Assembly (NCBI RefSeq): GCF_937425535.1
Contig: NZ_OW485601.1
Span: 177,001 to 241,000, forward strand
DNA from: Rhodovastum atsumiense
GTDB lineage: Bacteria > Pseudomonadota > Alphaproteobacteria > Acetobacterales > Acetobacteraceae
Direction: 5' to 3'
Length of the DNA stretch: 64,000 nucleotides
Part shown: positions 1 through 7,619 of the stretch, piece by piece
Layout: each line of letters opens with the position of its first letter
How positions within the stretch are numbered: the stretch's first letter is position 1
The notes under the pieces: model-generated
The model's input: only the letters and a program-made list of their open reading frames with translations
Database searches by the model: none
What the model was told of the DNA's origin: nothing
Translations under genes and position numbers: made by a program

Positions 1-363
1 GCCGCGGTCTACGCGCTGGCGGACCATGGCATACGCTGCGTCGTCGCACCGAGCTTCGGCGACATCTTCGCCGCCAATGCGGTCAATAACGGCCTGCTGC
101 CGGCGCGCGCGGAGGAAGCCGATGCCGAAGCCTTGCTCGCCCTGCTGGCGGGCGGATTGACGGACCTGACCGTCGACCTGGACACCTGCCGCATCCAGGC
201 CGGGGAACACGCGGTGAGCTTCGCGGTGGATCCGGTCTGGCGCACCAAGCTGCTGAATGGCTGGGACGACATCGACCTGACGCTGCATCACCTGCCGGAC
301 ATCGATGCCTTCGTCGCGCGGGACCGCGTGGCACGGCCCTGGGCGACGCCCCCGGCGGCATGA
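1..363 (+). CDS. leuD: 3-isopropylmalate dehydratase small subunit-like (LeuD), 3' part only
   Basis: The reading frame is open from the first base and ends in TGA, so only the C-terminal 120 residues are seen. The stretch around VVAPSFGDIFAANAVNNGLL matches the LeuD/aconitase swivel domain, whose usual form is APSFADIFxxNxxxNGLLP. The small subunit pairs with LeuC to isomerise 2- to 3-isopropylmalate in leucine synthesis. Homologous small subunits also serve other hydratases, and the neighbouring aldolase, transporter and kinase genes make a catabolic hydro-lyase possible. LeuC is not in view, so the substrate cannot be settled. Confidence 0.8.
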   Translation, partial: AAVYALADHGIRCVVAPSFGDIFAANAVNNGLLPARAEEADAEALLALLAGGLTDLTVDLDTCRIQAGEHAVSFAVDPVWRTKLLNGWDDIDLTLHHLPDIDAFVARDRVARPWATPPAA

Positions 364-465
364 GGCAGGGCGTCCCCCATAGGCGCCAGTTTCAGGTTGA
401 TCCGATGCGGAGCGGCATGATTCCAGCAGCCTTATGTGGACGCCCCCCGGGGATCAAGCGACGAT

Positions 466-493
466 GCCCCCGAACCGGAGCAAGCCCGGGGGC
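466..493. terminator. GC-rich stem-loop between convergent genes
   Basis: Arms GCCCCCG (466-472) and CGGGGGC (487-493) are perfect complements with a 14-base spacer, in the 198-base gap between the leuD-like gene and the convergent IclR gene. There is no T-run, so it may only be an RNA 3'-end stabiliser. Confidence 0.3.
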
Positions 494-561
494 GAAGGAC
501 GCTGCGCCGATCTGCCCTGCATCCCTGGCCAGGATATGCCGGGGTGGCGCCGTGCCCTGGC

Positions 562-1407
562 TCAGGATCGCTCCGGACCAACCCGGTTTTCGGACGGGTC
601 CACGCCACCGAGGCCGGCGGTGATCTTCCCGGCGACCTGCCGCGCGGCCGTGCCGATCCGCTCCACCTCGGCCCAATCGGCCTGCGGGATCATCATGGTC
701 ACGCTAATCGCCGCGGTGACGGCGCCGAGGTGATCGAAAATCGGCGCTGCCACACAGCGGATCCCGAGATCACATTCCTCATCGTCGATCGCGAAGCCGC
801 GCGCGCGGGTGCGCTCCAGCTCCTCGAACAGCCGCTCGCCGCTGTCGATCGAGTTCGGCGTGCGCTTCGGCAGGCCCTCGGCAATCCGTTCTTCCGCCAC
901 CCGCCGCGGCGAATGGGCCAGCAGCGCCTTGCCCAGCGCGGTCGCGGTGATCTCGCGCCGCTGGCCGATGGTCGAGACGATGCGGATGCCACGGGTCGCT
1001 TCGACCTTGTCGATGAACACCACCCACTGCTTGTCCATGATGCCGAGATGAGCGGTGTGGCCGGTCTCCTCCACCAGTTCGCGCAGAAGCGGCTGGGCGA
1101 CGCGCCGGATGTCGAGACCGCCGAGGCACTGGGCGGACAGCAGCAACAGCTTCGGCCCCAGCCGGTAGCGGCCGGTCGCGTCCTCCTGGATGGCAAAACC
1201 CGACCGTTTGAGGTCACCCAGCAGACGATGCACCGTCGGACGGGGATGGCCGACATGGTCGACGAGGTCGGTCAAACGGATCCCGCCGCCCGACTTCAGG
1301 GTGAGCTCGCCGAGCGCCATCAGGATTTCGAGGGCCTTGTCGGCTGAACTCTGACGACGGTCATCCGCCGGATCACCGAAACCAGAACGCGAGAGAGGCT
1401 GTTGCAT
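562..1407 (-). CDS. IclR-family transcriptional regulator
   Basis: The protein has 281 residues in the usual IclR layout. An N-terminal winged helix-turn-helix contains LTDLVDHVGHPRPTVHRLLG, and a C-terminal effector-binding domain contains the region from GHTAHLGIMDKQWVVFIDKV to GERLFEELERTRARGFAIDD. The ATG at 1407 is chosen because it begins where the family begins and follows a GGAG. Longer starts would run through the operator. The gene is divergent from the HpaI aldolase gene, and the 15-base inverted repeat at 1429-1463 lies just upstream of it. This arrangement fits a local regulator of the aldolase-transporter-DhaKL run that also controls itself. The effector is unknown. Confidence 0.9.
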   Translation of the reverse strand: MQQPLSRSGFGDPADDRRQSSADKALEILMALGELTLKSGGGIRLTDLVDHVGHPRPTVHRLLGDLKRSGFAIQEDATGRYRLGPKLLLLSAQCLGGLDIRRVAQPLLRELVEETGHTAHLGIMDKQWVVFIDKVEATRGIRIVSTIGQRREITATALGKALLAHSPRRVAEERIAEGLPKRTPNSIDSGERLFEELERTRARGFAIDDEECDLGIRCVAAPIFDHLGAVTAAISVTMMIPQADWAEVERIGTAARQVAGKITAGLGGVDPSENRVGPERS

Positions 1408-1428
1408 AAACTCCAGGATCCTTTTATC

Positions 1429-1463
1429 GTCCGCATATCGGACGTGATGTCCGATATGCGGAC
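1429..1463. promoter_or_regulatory. Perfect inverted repeat, probable IclR operator
   Basis: Arms GTCCGCATATCGGAC (1429-1443) and GTCCGATATGCGGAC (1449-1463) are exact reverse complements across a 5-base spacer. Each arm is itself a GTCCG-N5-CGGAC dyad, as expected for a site bound by two dimers. It lies 22 bases upstream of the IclR start and in the divergent region before the aldolase gene. Confidence 0.75.
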
Positions 1464-1474
1464 TTTTTAGGCCA

Positions 1475-1558
1475 ATTCCGGCCGCTGACGAACAGACCAC
1501 CGGCGAGAAGATGCAAATTCCGGCCGCCGACCAGCAGACCTCCGGCCAGACGATGCAC
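1475..1558. repeat. 42-bp tandem duplication in the divergent promoter region
   Basis: Two adjacent 42-base units (1475-1516 and 1517-1558) begin ATTCCGGCCGC and end GATGCA(A/C). They agree at 35 of 42 positions. The unit is a multiple of three, but no protein is supported here. It lies between the IclR operator and the aldolase start, so it may be a duplicated regulatory element or a scar of a lost coding sequence. Confidence 0.7.
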
Positions 1559-1734
1559 TCCCGTTGCGATCAGGGTTCGCCCCCGGTCGTGGCGAAGAAC
1601 GCCCTCTCGTCGGCCGTCGCGATCCTCGCGCAAATCGACGTCTCGTCCTGCCGTCATCAGCAATGCCAAAGACGGCGGCACTCGGCAACGCCTCGCGCGG
1701 GCGTCCTCAATCCGAGCACCTTGAAAGTCGTATC

Positions 1735-2514
1735 ATGTTTCGCCCAAACAAACTCAAATCAAGAATAATATCCGGCGAGAAATCGCTTGGAACATGGGTA
1801 CAAAGCGCCAGTCCAATTTACGCAGAAATGGCAGCTTCTGCGGGATTAGACTTCATCATTGTCGATCAGGAACACGGCCCAGGCGGGCTTGATACCGCAA
1901 TCGACATGATGCGGGCAGCATCGGGATCGCAGACGACCGTCGTGGTTCGCGTGCCGCCAGGCGATCCGGTCTATGTCAAGCGGCTGGTCGAGGCCGGAGT
2001 CGAGGCGATCCTCGTGCCGATGCTCGACACGCCCGCCCAGGCGCGGGAAATCGTCGCGGCCTGCCGGTTCCCACCACGCGGCACCCGCGGCAACGCCTGG
2101 GAAGTGGTACGCGCCTCCAGCTACGGCTTCACCACCGACTATTACGCGCAGGCCGACGATAACCTGTTGATCATCGGCCAGATCGAAACCGCCACCGCGG
2201 TGGACAATGCCCGCGAGATCGCCGAGGTCGACGGCATCGACCTGCTGTTCATCGGCCCGTCCGACCTCTCTTCCAGCATCGGCCTGCCGGGACAGACCGG
2301 GGCACCGGAGGTCGAGCGATTGATCGCCCGCACCGTTGAAGCGGTCAAGGCGGCCGGCAAGCCGCTGGCCACCGTTCCCCGCCAGGGCCGCACCTGGCAG
2401 CAACTGTTCGATGACGGATTCGTCGTCGTCCCCTGGGGCAGCGATATCGCCTTCTATCGACAGGCCCTGTCCGCGGTGATCGACGACTACCGGCGCTACA
2501 CCGCCGCACGATAA
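1735..2514 (+). CDS. HpcH/HpaI-type class II aldolase
   Basis: The 259-residue protein has the HpaI barrel. Recognisable parts are GTWVQSASPIYAEMAASAGL at the start, DFIIVDQEHGP with the metal- and pyruvate-site residues, VVRVPPGD, VEAILVPMLDTPAQA, PRGTRG and IDLLFIGPSDLSSSIG. The family cleaves 2-oxo-4-hydroxy acids, releasing pyruvate (or oxaloacetate) and an aldehyde or ketone. The ATG at 1735 is used because family homology starts there. An in-frame extension upstream crosses low-quality sequence. It is first in a run with an MHS transporter and DhaK/DhaL, which suggests sugar-acid breakdown with the triose product phosphorylated by the kinase. The exact substrate cannot be read from sequence. 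Confidence 0.85.
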   Translation: MFRPNKLKSRIISGEKSLGTWVQSASPIYAEMAASAGLDFIIVDQEHGPGGLDTAIDMMRAASGSQTTVVVRVPPGDPVYVKRLVEAGVEAILVPMLDTPAQAREIVAACRFPPRGTRGNAWEVVRASSYGFTTDYYAQADDNLLIIGQIETATAVDNAREIAEVDGIDLLFIGPSDLSSSIGLPGQTGAPEVERLIARTVEAVKAAGKPLATVPRQGRTWQQLFDDGFVVVPWGSDIAFYRQALSAVIDDYRRYTAAR

Positions 2515-2582
2515 GGGCCGTCACCAGGACGGGCCTTCCTTCCAAAATCAAAACAACGACTTCTCAGGCAGGATCGCTCCGC

Positions 2583-3980
2583 ATGTCATCCTCATCCCCC
2601 CCTCTTGCGGGCCACGAGAGGCCGGCCCTTTCCGAGGCGCAGCAGTCCAACATCCGCAAGGCCGTCGTCGCATCGACCGTCGGCACCTTGATCGAATGGT
2701 ATGATTACGCCCTTTACTTCTCCGCCTCGGGCCTGATCATCAATAAACTGTTTTTCCCCCAGTTCTCGGCGGTCGGCGGCATCCTCGCCTCCTTCGCCAC
2801 CTTCGCCGTCGGCTTCTTCGTCCGCCCCCTCGGCGGCATCGTCATTTCCCATTTCGGCGACAAATTCGGGCGCAAGCCGGCGCTGGTCTTCACGATCGCC
2901 CTGATGGGCGGTGCCACTGTCGGCATCGGCCTGCTGCCGACCTATGACCAGATCGGCGTCCTCGCGCCCGTCCTGCTGGTGCTGCTGCGGATGATGCAGG
3001 GCTTCGGCGCCGGCGCGGAACTCGCCGGCGCCATGACGCTGGTCGCCGAATACACGCCGGCGAACCGACGCGCCTACTACACGGCCATTCCCAACGCCGC
3101 CACGGTCGGCGGCGTGCTGATGGCGACGCTGAGCTTCCTCGCCATCTCCCAGTTGCCGGAAAGCGCGCTGATGAGCTGGGCGTGGCGGGTCCCCTTCATG
3201 ATCTCGGCCGTGCTTTTCTTCGTCGCACTTTATATCCGCAACCGGCTCGACGAGACGCCGGAATACGTTGCCGCCATGGCGCGGGCGGACACGCGGCGGA
3301 AGAGGGAATCGGTGCCGATCGCCGAGCTGCTGCGCACCAGCAAGAAGCAGATCCTGTTCGGCTTCCTGTCGGTCAGCGGCCACAACGCCAATGCCTACAT
3401 CATCGCCGCCTTCTCGGTCAGCTACATGACCAACACCCTGCACATGTCGCGCACCGACAGCCTGACCGCCCTGTCGATCGCGGCGGTCTGCGGCATCATC
3501 GGGGCACCGGTGATGGGCGCGCTGGCGGACCGGATCGGCAGCGGCAAGGTGTTCATGGCCGGCGCCATCTTCGCGATGCTGATGGCTTTTCCGCTGTTCT
3601 GGTTGCTCGACACCAGGAACCTGATCTGGGCAACCCTCGGCATGTGCCTGGGCTACGGCTTCGGCTTCGGCTGCACGGCGGGCGGCCAGGGGGCTTTTCT
3701 CGCCAATCTCTTTCCCACCCGCTATCGCTTCTCCGGCATCGCCCTGACCCGGGAACTGAACGGTGTCGCCGTCGCCGGGCCGACCCCCTTTATCGCCTCG
3801 GCCCTCGTCGCGCTCGCCGACGGCCGGCCCACCTACGTCTCCATCTACGTCATGGCCTGCTGTGCCTTGACCGTGATCTCGGTTCTCGCGGTGCAGCGCC
3901 TCGCCGTGTTCCACAGTGCCGAGGCGGAAGAAGCCATTGAGAACTCGGCCGCACTCGCCCGGCCCGCCACGACCGCGTGA
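2583..3980 (+). CDS. MFS transporter, metabolite:H+ symporter (MHS) family
   Basis: The protein has 465 residues and about 12 hydrophobic segments. The MHS hallmark TLIEWYDYALYFSASGLIIN is in TM1, and the MFS loop 2-3 signature HFGDKFGRKPALV follows. Relatives import organic acids, shikimate, proline, betaine or sugar acids with protons. The gene lies 68 bases after the aldolase gene and is followed by a GC-rich stem-loop before dhaK, so it most likely imports the substrate of the pathway. The start has only a weak ribosome site. Confidence 0.88.
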   Translation: MSSSSPPLAGHERPALSEAQQSNIRKAVVASTVGTLIEWYDYALYFSASGLIINKLFFPQFSAVGGILASFATFAVGFFVRPLGGIVISHFGDKFGRKPALVFTIALMGGATVGIGLLPTYDQIGVLAPVLLVLLRMMQGFGAGAELAGAMTLVAEYTPANRRAYYTAIPNAATVGGVLMATLSFLAISQLPESALMSWAWRVPFMISAVLFFVALYIRNRLDETPEYVAAMARADTRRKRESVPIAELLRTSKKQILFGFLSVSGHNANAYIIAAFSVSYMTNTLHMSRTDSLTALSIAAVCGIIGAPVMGALADRIGSGKVFMAGAIFAMLMAFPLFWLLDTRNLIWATLGMCLGYGFGFGCTAGGQGAFLANLFPTRYRFSGIALTRELNGVAVAGPTPFIASALVALADGRPTYVSIYVMACCALTVISVLAVQRLAVFHSAEAEEAIENSAALARPATTA

Positions 3981-3987
3981 GCCGCTT

Positions 3988-4015
3988 CCCCGGGGTGGCT
4001 CACGCCGCCCCGGGG
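3988..4015 (+). terminator. Stem-loop after the MFS gene
   Basis: CCCCGGGGTGG (3988-3998) pairs with CCGCCCCGGGG (4005-4015) at 10 of 11 positions around a 6-base loop, followed by GTTTG. With only three T residues it is probably a partial terminator or an mRNA end that lowers dhaKL expression relative to the transporter. Confidence 0.4.
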
Positions 4016-4049
4016 GTTTGATCGGCCTGGCAAAAAGGAAACGACCTCG

Positions 4050-5048
4050 GTGAAGAAGATCCTGAACAATCCCTATTCCTACGTCGATGAACTCCTGGAA
4101 GGGCTGGTCGCCGCCCATCCGGAGTATTATCGGCAGATCGGCGCGGGCGGCCGCGTCATCGCCCGGGCCGGTGGCGCGAAGCCCGGCAAGGTCGGCATCG
4201 TCACCGGCGGCGGCTCCGGCCACCTGCCGGTCTTCACCGGCTATGTCGGGCCGGGGCTGCTCGATGCCTGCGCCATCGGCGATGTCTTCGCCTCGCCGAG
4301 CGTCGAGCAGATGGCCGATGCGATCCGGGTCGCCAACGGAGGCGCCGGCGTGCTCCGCCTCTACGGCAATTACGGCGGCGACATCATGAATTTCGACATG
4401 GCCGGCGACATGGTCGAGATGGAGGACATCCGCACCACGACGGTGCTGGTGACCGACGACGTCGCCTCCGCGCCCCCCGCCGAGGCAAGCAAGCGGCGCG
4501 GCGTCGCCGGCATGGTCTACGCCTTCAAGATCGCCGGCGCGGCGGCCGAGGCCGGGCTCGATCTCGATGCCGTCACCGCGGTCGCCGAGGCCGCTGCCGG
4601 CGCCTGCCGCACCGTCGGCGTGGCCCTCACCCCCTGCGTCGTGCCGCAGGCCGGCAAGCCGACCTTCTCGATCGGCGAAACCGAGATGGAGATCGGCATG
4701 GGCATCCATGGTGAGCCCGGAGTCAGGGTCGGCCCGCTGCTGCCGGCCGACGCGATCGCCGACGAAATGCTCGATCTCCTGTTCGCCGACCGCAAGGTGG
4801 AAAAAGGCGAACGCCTGAGTGTCATGGTCAACTCGCTCGGCGCCACCCCGCCGGAGGAGCTGTATATCCTGTATCGCCGGGTCAAGGCGCGGATCGAGGC
4901 GGAAGGCGGCAGCATCGTCATGCCGCTGGTCGGCCGCTACGCGACCTCGATGGAAATGGTCGGCGTCTCCTTCACCCTCTGCCGGCTCGATCCGCAACTC
5001 GAAAGCTATCTCCGCGCGCCGGCCTCCTGCGCCTTCTGGAGCGTGTGA
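4050..5048 (+). CDS. dhaK: Dihydroxyacetone kinase subunit DhaK (DAK1 domain)
   Basis: The 332-residue protein covers the whole DAK1 fold. TGGGSGHLPVFTGYVG (about 52-67) forms the substrate pocket. GMGIHGEPG contains His220, the residue expected to bind the carbonyl of dihydroxyacetone covalently as a hemiaminal. The GTG start at 4050 is supported by AAAGGAA nine bases upstream. It overlaps dhaL by four bases at most. DhaK and DhaL are separate here, as in PTS-dependent or two-subunit ketose kinases. No DhaM is in the window, so the phosphoryl donor (ATP or a PTS protein) is open. Dihydroxyacetone, glyceraldehyde or erythrulose are possible substrates. Confidence 0.9.
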   Translation: MKKILNNPYSYVDELLEGLVAAHPEYYRQIGAGGRVIARAGGAKPGKVGIVTGGGSGHLPVFTGYVGPGLLDACAIGDVFASPSVEQMADAIRVANGGAGVLRLYGNYGGDIMNFDMAGDMVEMEDIRTTTVLVTDDVASAPPAEASKRRGVAGMVYAFKIAGAAAEAGLDLDAVTAVAEAAAGACRTVGVALTPCVVPQAGKPTFSIGETEMEIGMGIHGEPGVRVGPLLPADAIADEMLDLLFADRKVEKGERLSVMVNSLGATPPEELYILYRRVKARIEAEGGSIVMPLVGRYATSMEMVGVSFTLCRLDPQLESYLRAPASCAFWSV

Positions 5049-5653
5049 CGATGGCGCTGACCAGAGCCGGACTCGTCGCCGGCCTCGCGCGCATCGCCGA
5101 CCATATGGAAACCGTCGCCGACGAACTGAACACCCTCGACGGGCAGCTCGGCGATGGCGACCTCGGCGTCACCATGGTGCGCGGCGGTCGCGAGGTGAAA
5201 GCGATCCTCGATGATCTGCCGCCGGAAGTCGGCGAAGCGCTGATGAAAGTCGCCCAGGCTTTCACCCGCGTTTCCGGATCGAGCTATGGCACCCTGCTCG
5301 CCACCGGCCTGATGGCGGCCGCCAAGGCAACCCGCGGCCGCACCGAAGTGCCGTGGCATGAGATGTCGTCCTTGCTTGGCGCCGCCCTCGATCAGATGCG
5401 AACGCGGGGAAAGGCCTCGCTCGGCGACAAGACGGTGCTCGACGCGCTCGATGCCGCGGTGAAGGCGACAAAGGGCCTTGACGATCCGGCGGAGATCCTC
5501 GCCGCGGCTCGCACGGCCGTTGCCGCGGCCATGGCAACCTGCCGCGATTGGCCGGCCAGGATCGGCCGTGCCCGCATCTTCGCCGAGAAGAGTGTCGGCC
5601 TCGACGATCCCGGTCAGCGCGCTTTCCTGCGTATCCTCGAAGGTCTCGGCTAA
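5045..5653 (+). CDS. dhaL: Dihydroxyacetone kinase subunit DhaL (DAK2 domain)
   Basis: The protein has 202 residues, the usual DhaL length. The nucleotide/Mg site is LDGQLGDGDLGVTMVRGG, carrying the Asp residues that hold Mg-ADP or Mg-ATP. GSSYGTLLATGL and RGKASLGDKTVLDAL are further DAK2 signatures. Two starts are possible: GTG at 5045, overlapping the dhaK stop as GTGA, or ATG at 5051. It works with DhaK to phosphorylate a triose or similar ketose. It is the last gene of the run and is followed by a repetitive hairpin element. Confidence 0.9.
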   Translation: MTMALTRAGLVAGLARIADHMETVADELNTLDGQLGDGDLGVTMVRGGREVKAILDDLPPEVGEALMKVAQAFTRVSGSSYGTLLATGLMAAAKATRGRTEVPWHEMSSLLGAALDQMRTRGKASLGDKTVLDALDAAVKATKGLDDPAEILAAARTAVAAAMATCRDWPARIGRARIFAEKSVGLDDPGQRAFLRILEGLG

Positions 5654-5659
5654 GGTTCC

Positions 5660-5754
5660 CCCCAGCCGCGCAGCGAGACTGGGGTGCAGGGGCCTTATGG
5701 CCGTCACGCGCAAGCGTGCCTGCGCACGACGCCGGGTCCAGGGCAGAGCCCTGG
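5660..5754. repeat. Palindromic intergenic repeat, copy 1
   Basis: This sits between the convergent dhaL and PTS genes. Hairpins are CCCCAG/CTGGGG (5660-5684), GGCC-TTAT-GGCC (about 5691-5702) and CCAGGG-CAGAG-CCCTGG (5738-5754), the last followed by CCTTTCTTCA. The last hairpin and its flank recur almost exactly at 28972-28999. Confidence 0.75.
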
Positions 5755-5762
5755 CCCTTTCT

Positions 5763-7568
5763 TCAGGTGGCATGCGCCATTTCCTTGCCCCCGACCAATG
5801 CCCCCAAGGCGGCGGCATATTCCGCCGCCCCCGGCCCCAGGATCAGATGGAACACGCCGTCGCCAAGCGGCATTGTCGCCCGCACGCCGGCCGCGCGCGC
5901 GCCTGCGGCATCGAATGTGCTGGCATCCGCGAGCCGCACCCGCAGCCGCGTGGTCGCCACGGAAGCCAGTTCACGCAAGTTGGCCGCCCCGCCCAAGGCG
6001 TGCAGCAAGACGGGAGCCTGCGCCAGCACCGCAGCCGAGGGCTCCACCCGGACCGGCACCGCCGCGGGAGGAGGTGCTGCCGGTGCCGTCTCTGGTTCCC
6101 CGCCCGTCTGCCGCAGGAACTCATCCATATCGGTCTTGAGGTTTTCCGAACGCGTGCCGAAGATCGCCTGGAAGCTCTGGCCGACCTGCATGACGCCGGC
6201 GGCGCCGAGTGCCTTGAAGCGGTTCTGGTCAACCAGGGCCGGGTTGTGCACCCCCACCCGCAGCCGGGTGATGCAGGCATCGAGGCTGGCGATGTTCTCG
6301 CGCCCGCCGAAGGCGGCCACCAGGCGTCGCGCCATGGCGAAGCGGTCATCGGCCGCCGGCCCCGCTTCCCCGGTCTCGAGCCCGGCCGTGTCGATGTTGA
6401 CCTCGCGGCCCGGGGTCTTGAAATCGAAGCGCAGGATCATGGTGCGGAACAGCACGAAGTAGATCCCCGCGTAGATCGGCCCGGCCACCAGGGTGATCCA
6501 CCAGTTATGCGCGGTCTTGCCGAACACGTTGAACAGCAGGAAGTCGATGCCGCCCTGGGAGAAGGTGAAGCCCATGTGCATGTCGAGGCTGTTGGCGAGG
6601 AATTGCGAACTCGCCGCCAGCGCCGCGTGCATCAGGTAGAGCGCCGGAGCCACGAACAGGAAGGAGAACTCGATCGGCTCGGTGATGCCGGTCAGGAACG
6701 AGGTCAGCGCGGCAGAGAACATGATGCCGCCGGTGGCCGCGCGATTTTCCGGCCGTGCCACGCTCCACATGGCGATGGCGGCCGCGGGCAGGCCCCACAT
6801 CTTGAACAGGAAGGCGCCGGCGAGGATGCCGGCGGTGCGATCGCCGGCGAAGAAGCGGGTGATGTCGCCGTGCACCACCTGCCCGGAGGCGTCGGTGAAG
6901 GAGCCGATCTGGAAGAAGAACGGGACGTTCCAGATGTGGTGCAGGCCGAAGGGGATCAGCAGCCGCTCGACGAAGCCGTAGATCGTGGCGGCGCTGCGCG
7001 GGCTGCTGTCGGCCGCCCAGTGAGAGAAGATGTTGATGCCGGTCTGGATCGGCGGCCAGACCACCGACAGGGCGATGCCGACCATGATGGCGGCGACGCC
7101 GGTTGCGATCGGCACGAAGCGCTTGCCGGCGAAGAAGCCCAGATAGGACGGCAGCTCGATGCGGTAGTAGCGGTTGAACAGCACCGCGGCCACGGCACCG
7201 ATGATGATGCCGCCGAACACGCCGGTTTCCATCGACTTCATGCCGAGCACCATCGCGGGCTCGACGCCGAAGGTGGTGGCCATCACGCCCATGGTCGCGA
7301 CCATCACGACGAAGCCGACCACCGCGGCAACCGCGGCGACGCCATCGTTGTTGGCCAGGCCCAGTGCGACGCCGACCGCGAAGATCAGCGGCAGGTTGCC
7401 GAACACGGCAGCCCCGCCCTGCGCCATCACCTGCGAGACCACATGCGGCAGAAAGGCGAAGTTGGAACTGCCGATACCCAGCAGCAATCCCGCCACCGGC
7501 AGCACCGCCACCGGCAGCATCAGCGACTTGCCGATCTTCTGCAGCCACCCGAAGGCAGATTTCAGCAT
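5763..7568 (-). CDS. nagE: PTS sugar transporter EIICB, GlcNAc/glucose class, with a degenerate second EIIB domain
   Basis: The 601-residue protein imports and phosphorylates a sugar, probably N-acetylglucosamine or glucose. Residues 1-390 are the EIIC membrane domain ([11 protein letters not shown] at 69-79; [12 protein letters not shown] at 293-304). Residues about 410-485 are EIIB with the phosphorylated Cys432 in DACITRLRV. Residues about 510-595 look like a second EIIB fold ([20 protein letters not shown]), but the Cys is replaced by Thr, so it cannot carry phosphate. It lies 51 bases after the EIIA-HPr-EI gene, which supplies the missing EIIA. GlcNAc specificity is by family resemblance only. 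Confidence 0.85.
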   Translation of the reverse strand: MLKSAFGWLQKIGKSLMLPVAVLPVAGLLLGIGSSNFAFLPHVVSQVMAQGGAAVFGNLPLIFAVGVALGLANNDGVAAVAAVVGFVVMVATMGVMATTFGVEPAMVLGMKSMETGVFGGIIIGAVAAVLFNRYYRIELPSYLGFFAGKRFVPIATGVAAIMVGIALSVVWPPIQTGINIFSHWAADSSPRSAATIYGFVERLLIPFGLHHIWNVPFFFQIGSFTDASGQVVHGDITRFFAGDRTAGILAGAFLFKMWGLPAAAIAMWSVARPENRAATGGIMFSAALTSFLTGITEPIEFSFLFVAPALYLMHAALAASSQFLANSLDMHMGFTFSQGGIDFLLFNVFGKTAHNWWITLVAGPIYAGIYFVLFRTMILRFDFKTPGREVNIDTAGLETGEAGPAADDRFAMARRLVAAFGGRENIASLDACITRLRVGVHNPALVDQNRFKALGAAGVMQVGQSFQAIFGTRSENLKTDMDEFLRQTGGEPETAPAAPPPAAVPVRVEPSAAVLAQAPVLLHALGGAANLRELASVATTRLRVRLADASTFDAAGARAAGVRATMPLGDGVFHLILGPGAAEYAAALGALVGGKEMAHAT

Positions 7569-7619
7569 GGCCCGAATCCTCTCCGGCCTCCCCGCGGGGA
7601 ATGCCCCAGTGTTCTCATG

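Noticed and set aside
2592-4997. An 801-codon minus-strand frame across the MFS and dhaK genes
   Set aside because: Low-complexity Asp/Gly/Arg composition with no motif. The + strand genes are clear family members.
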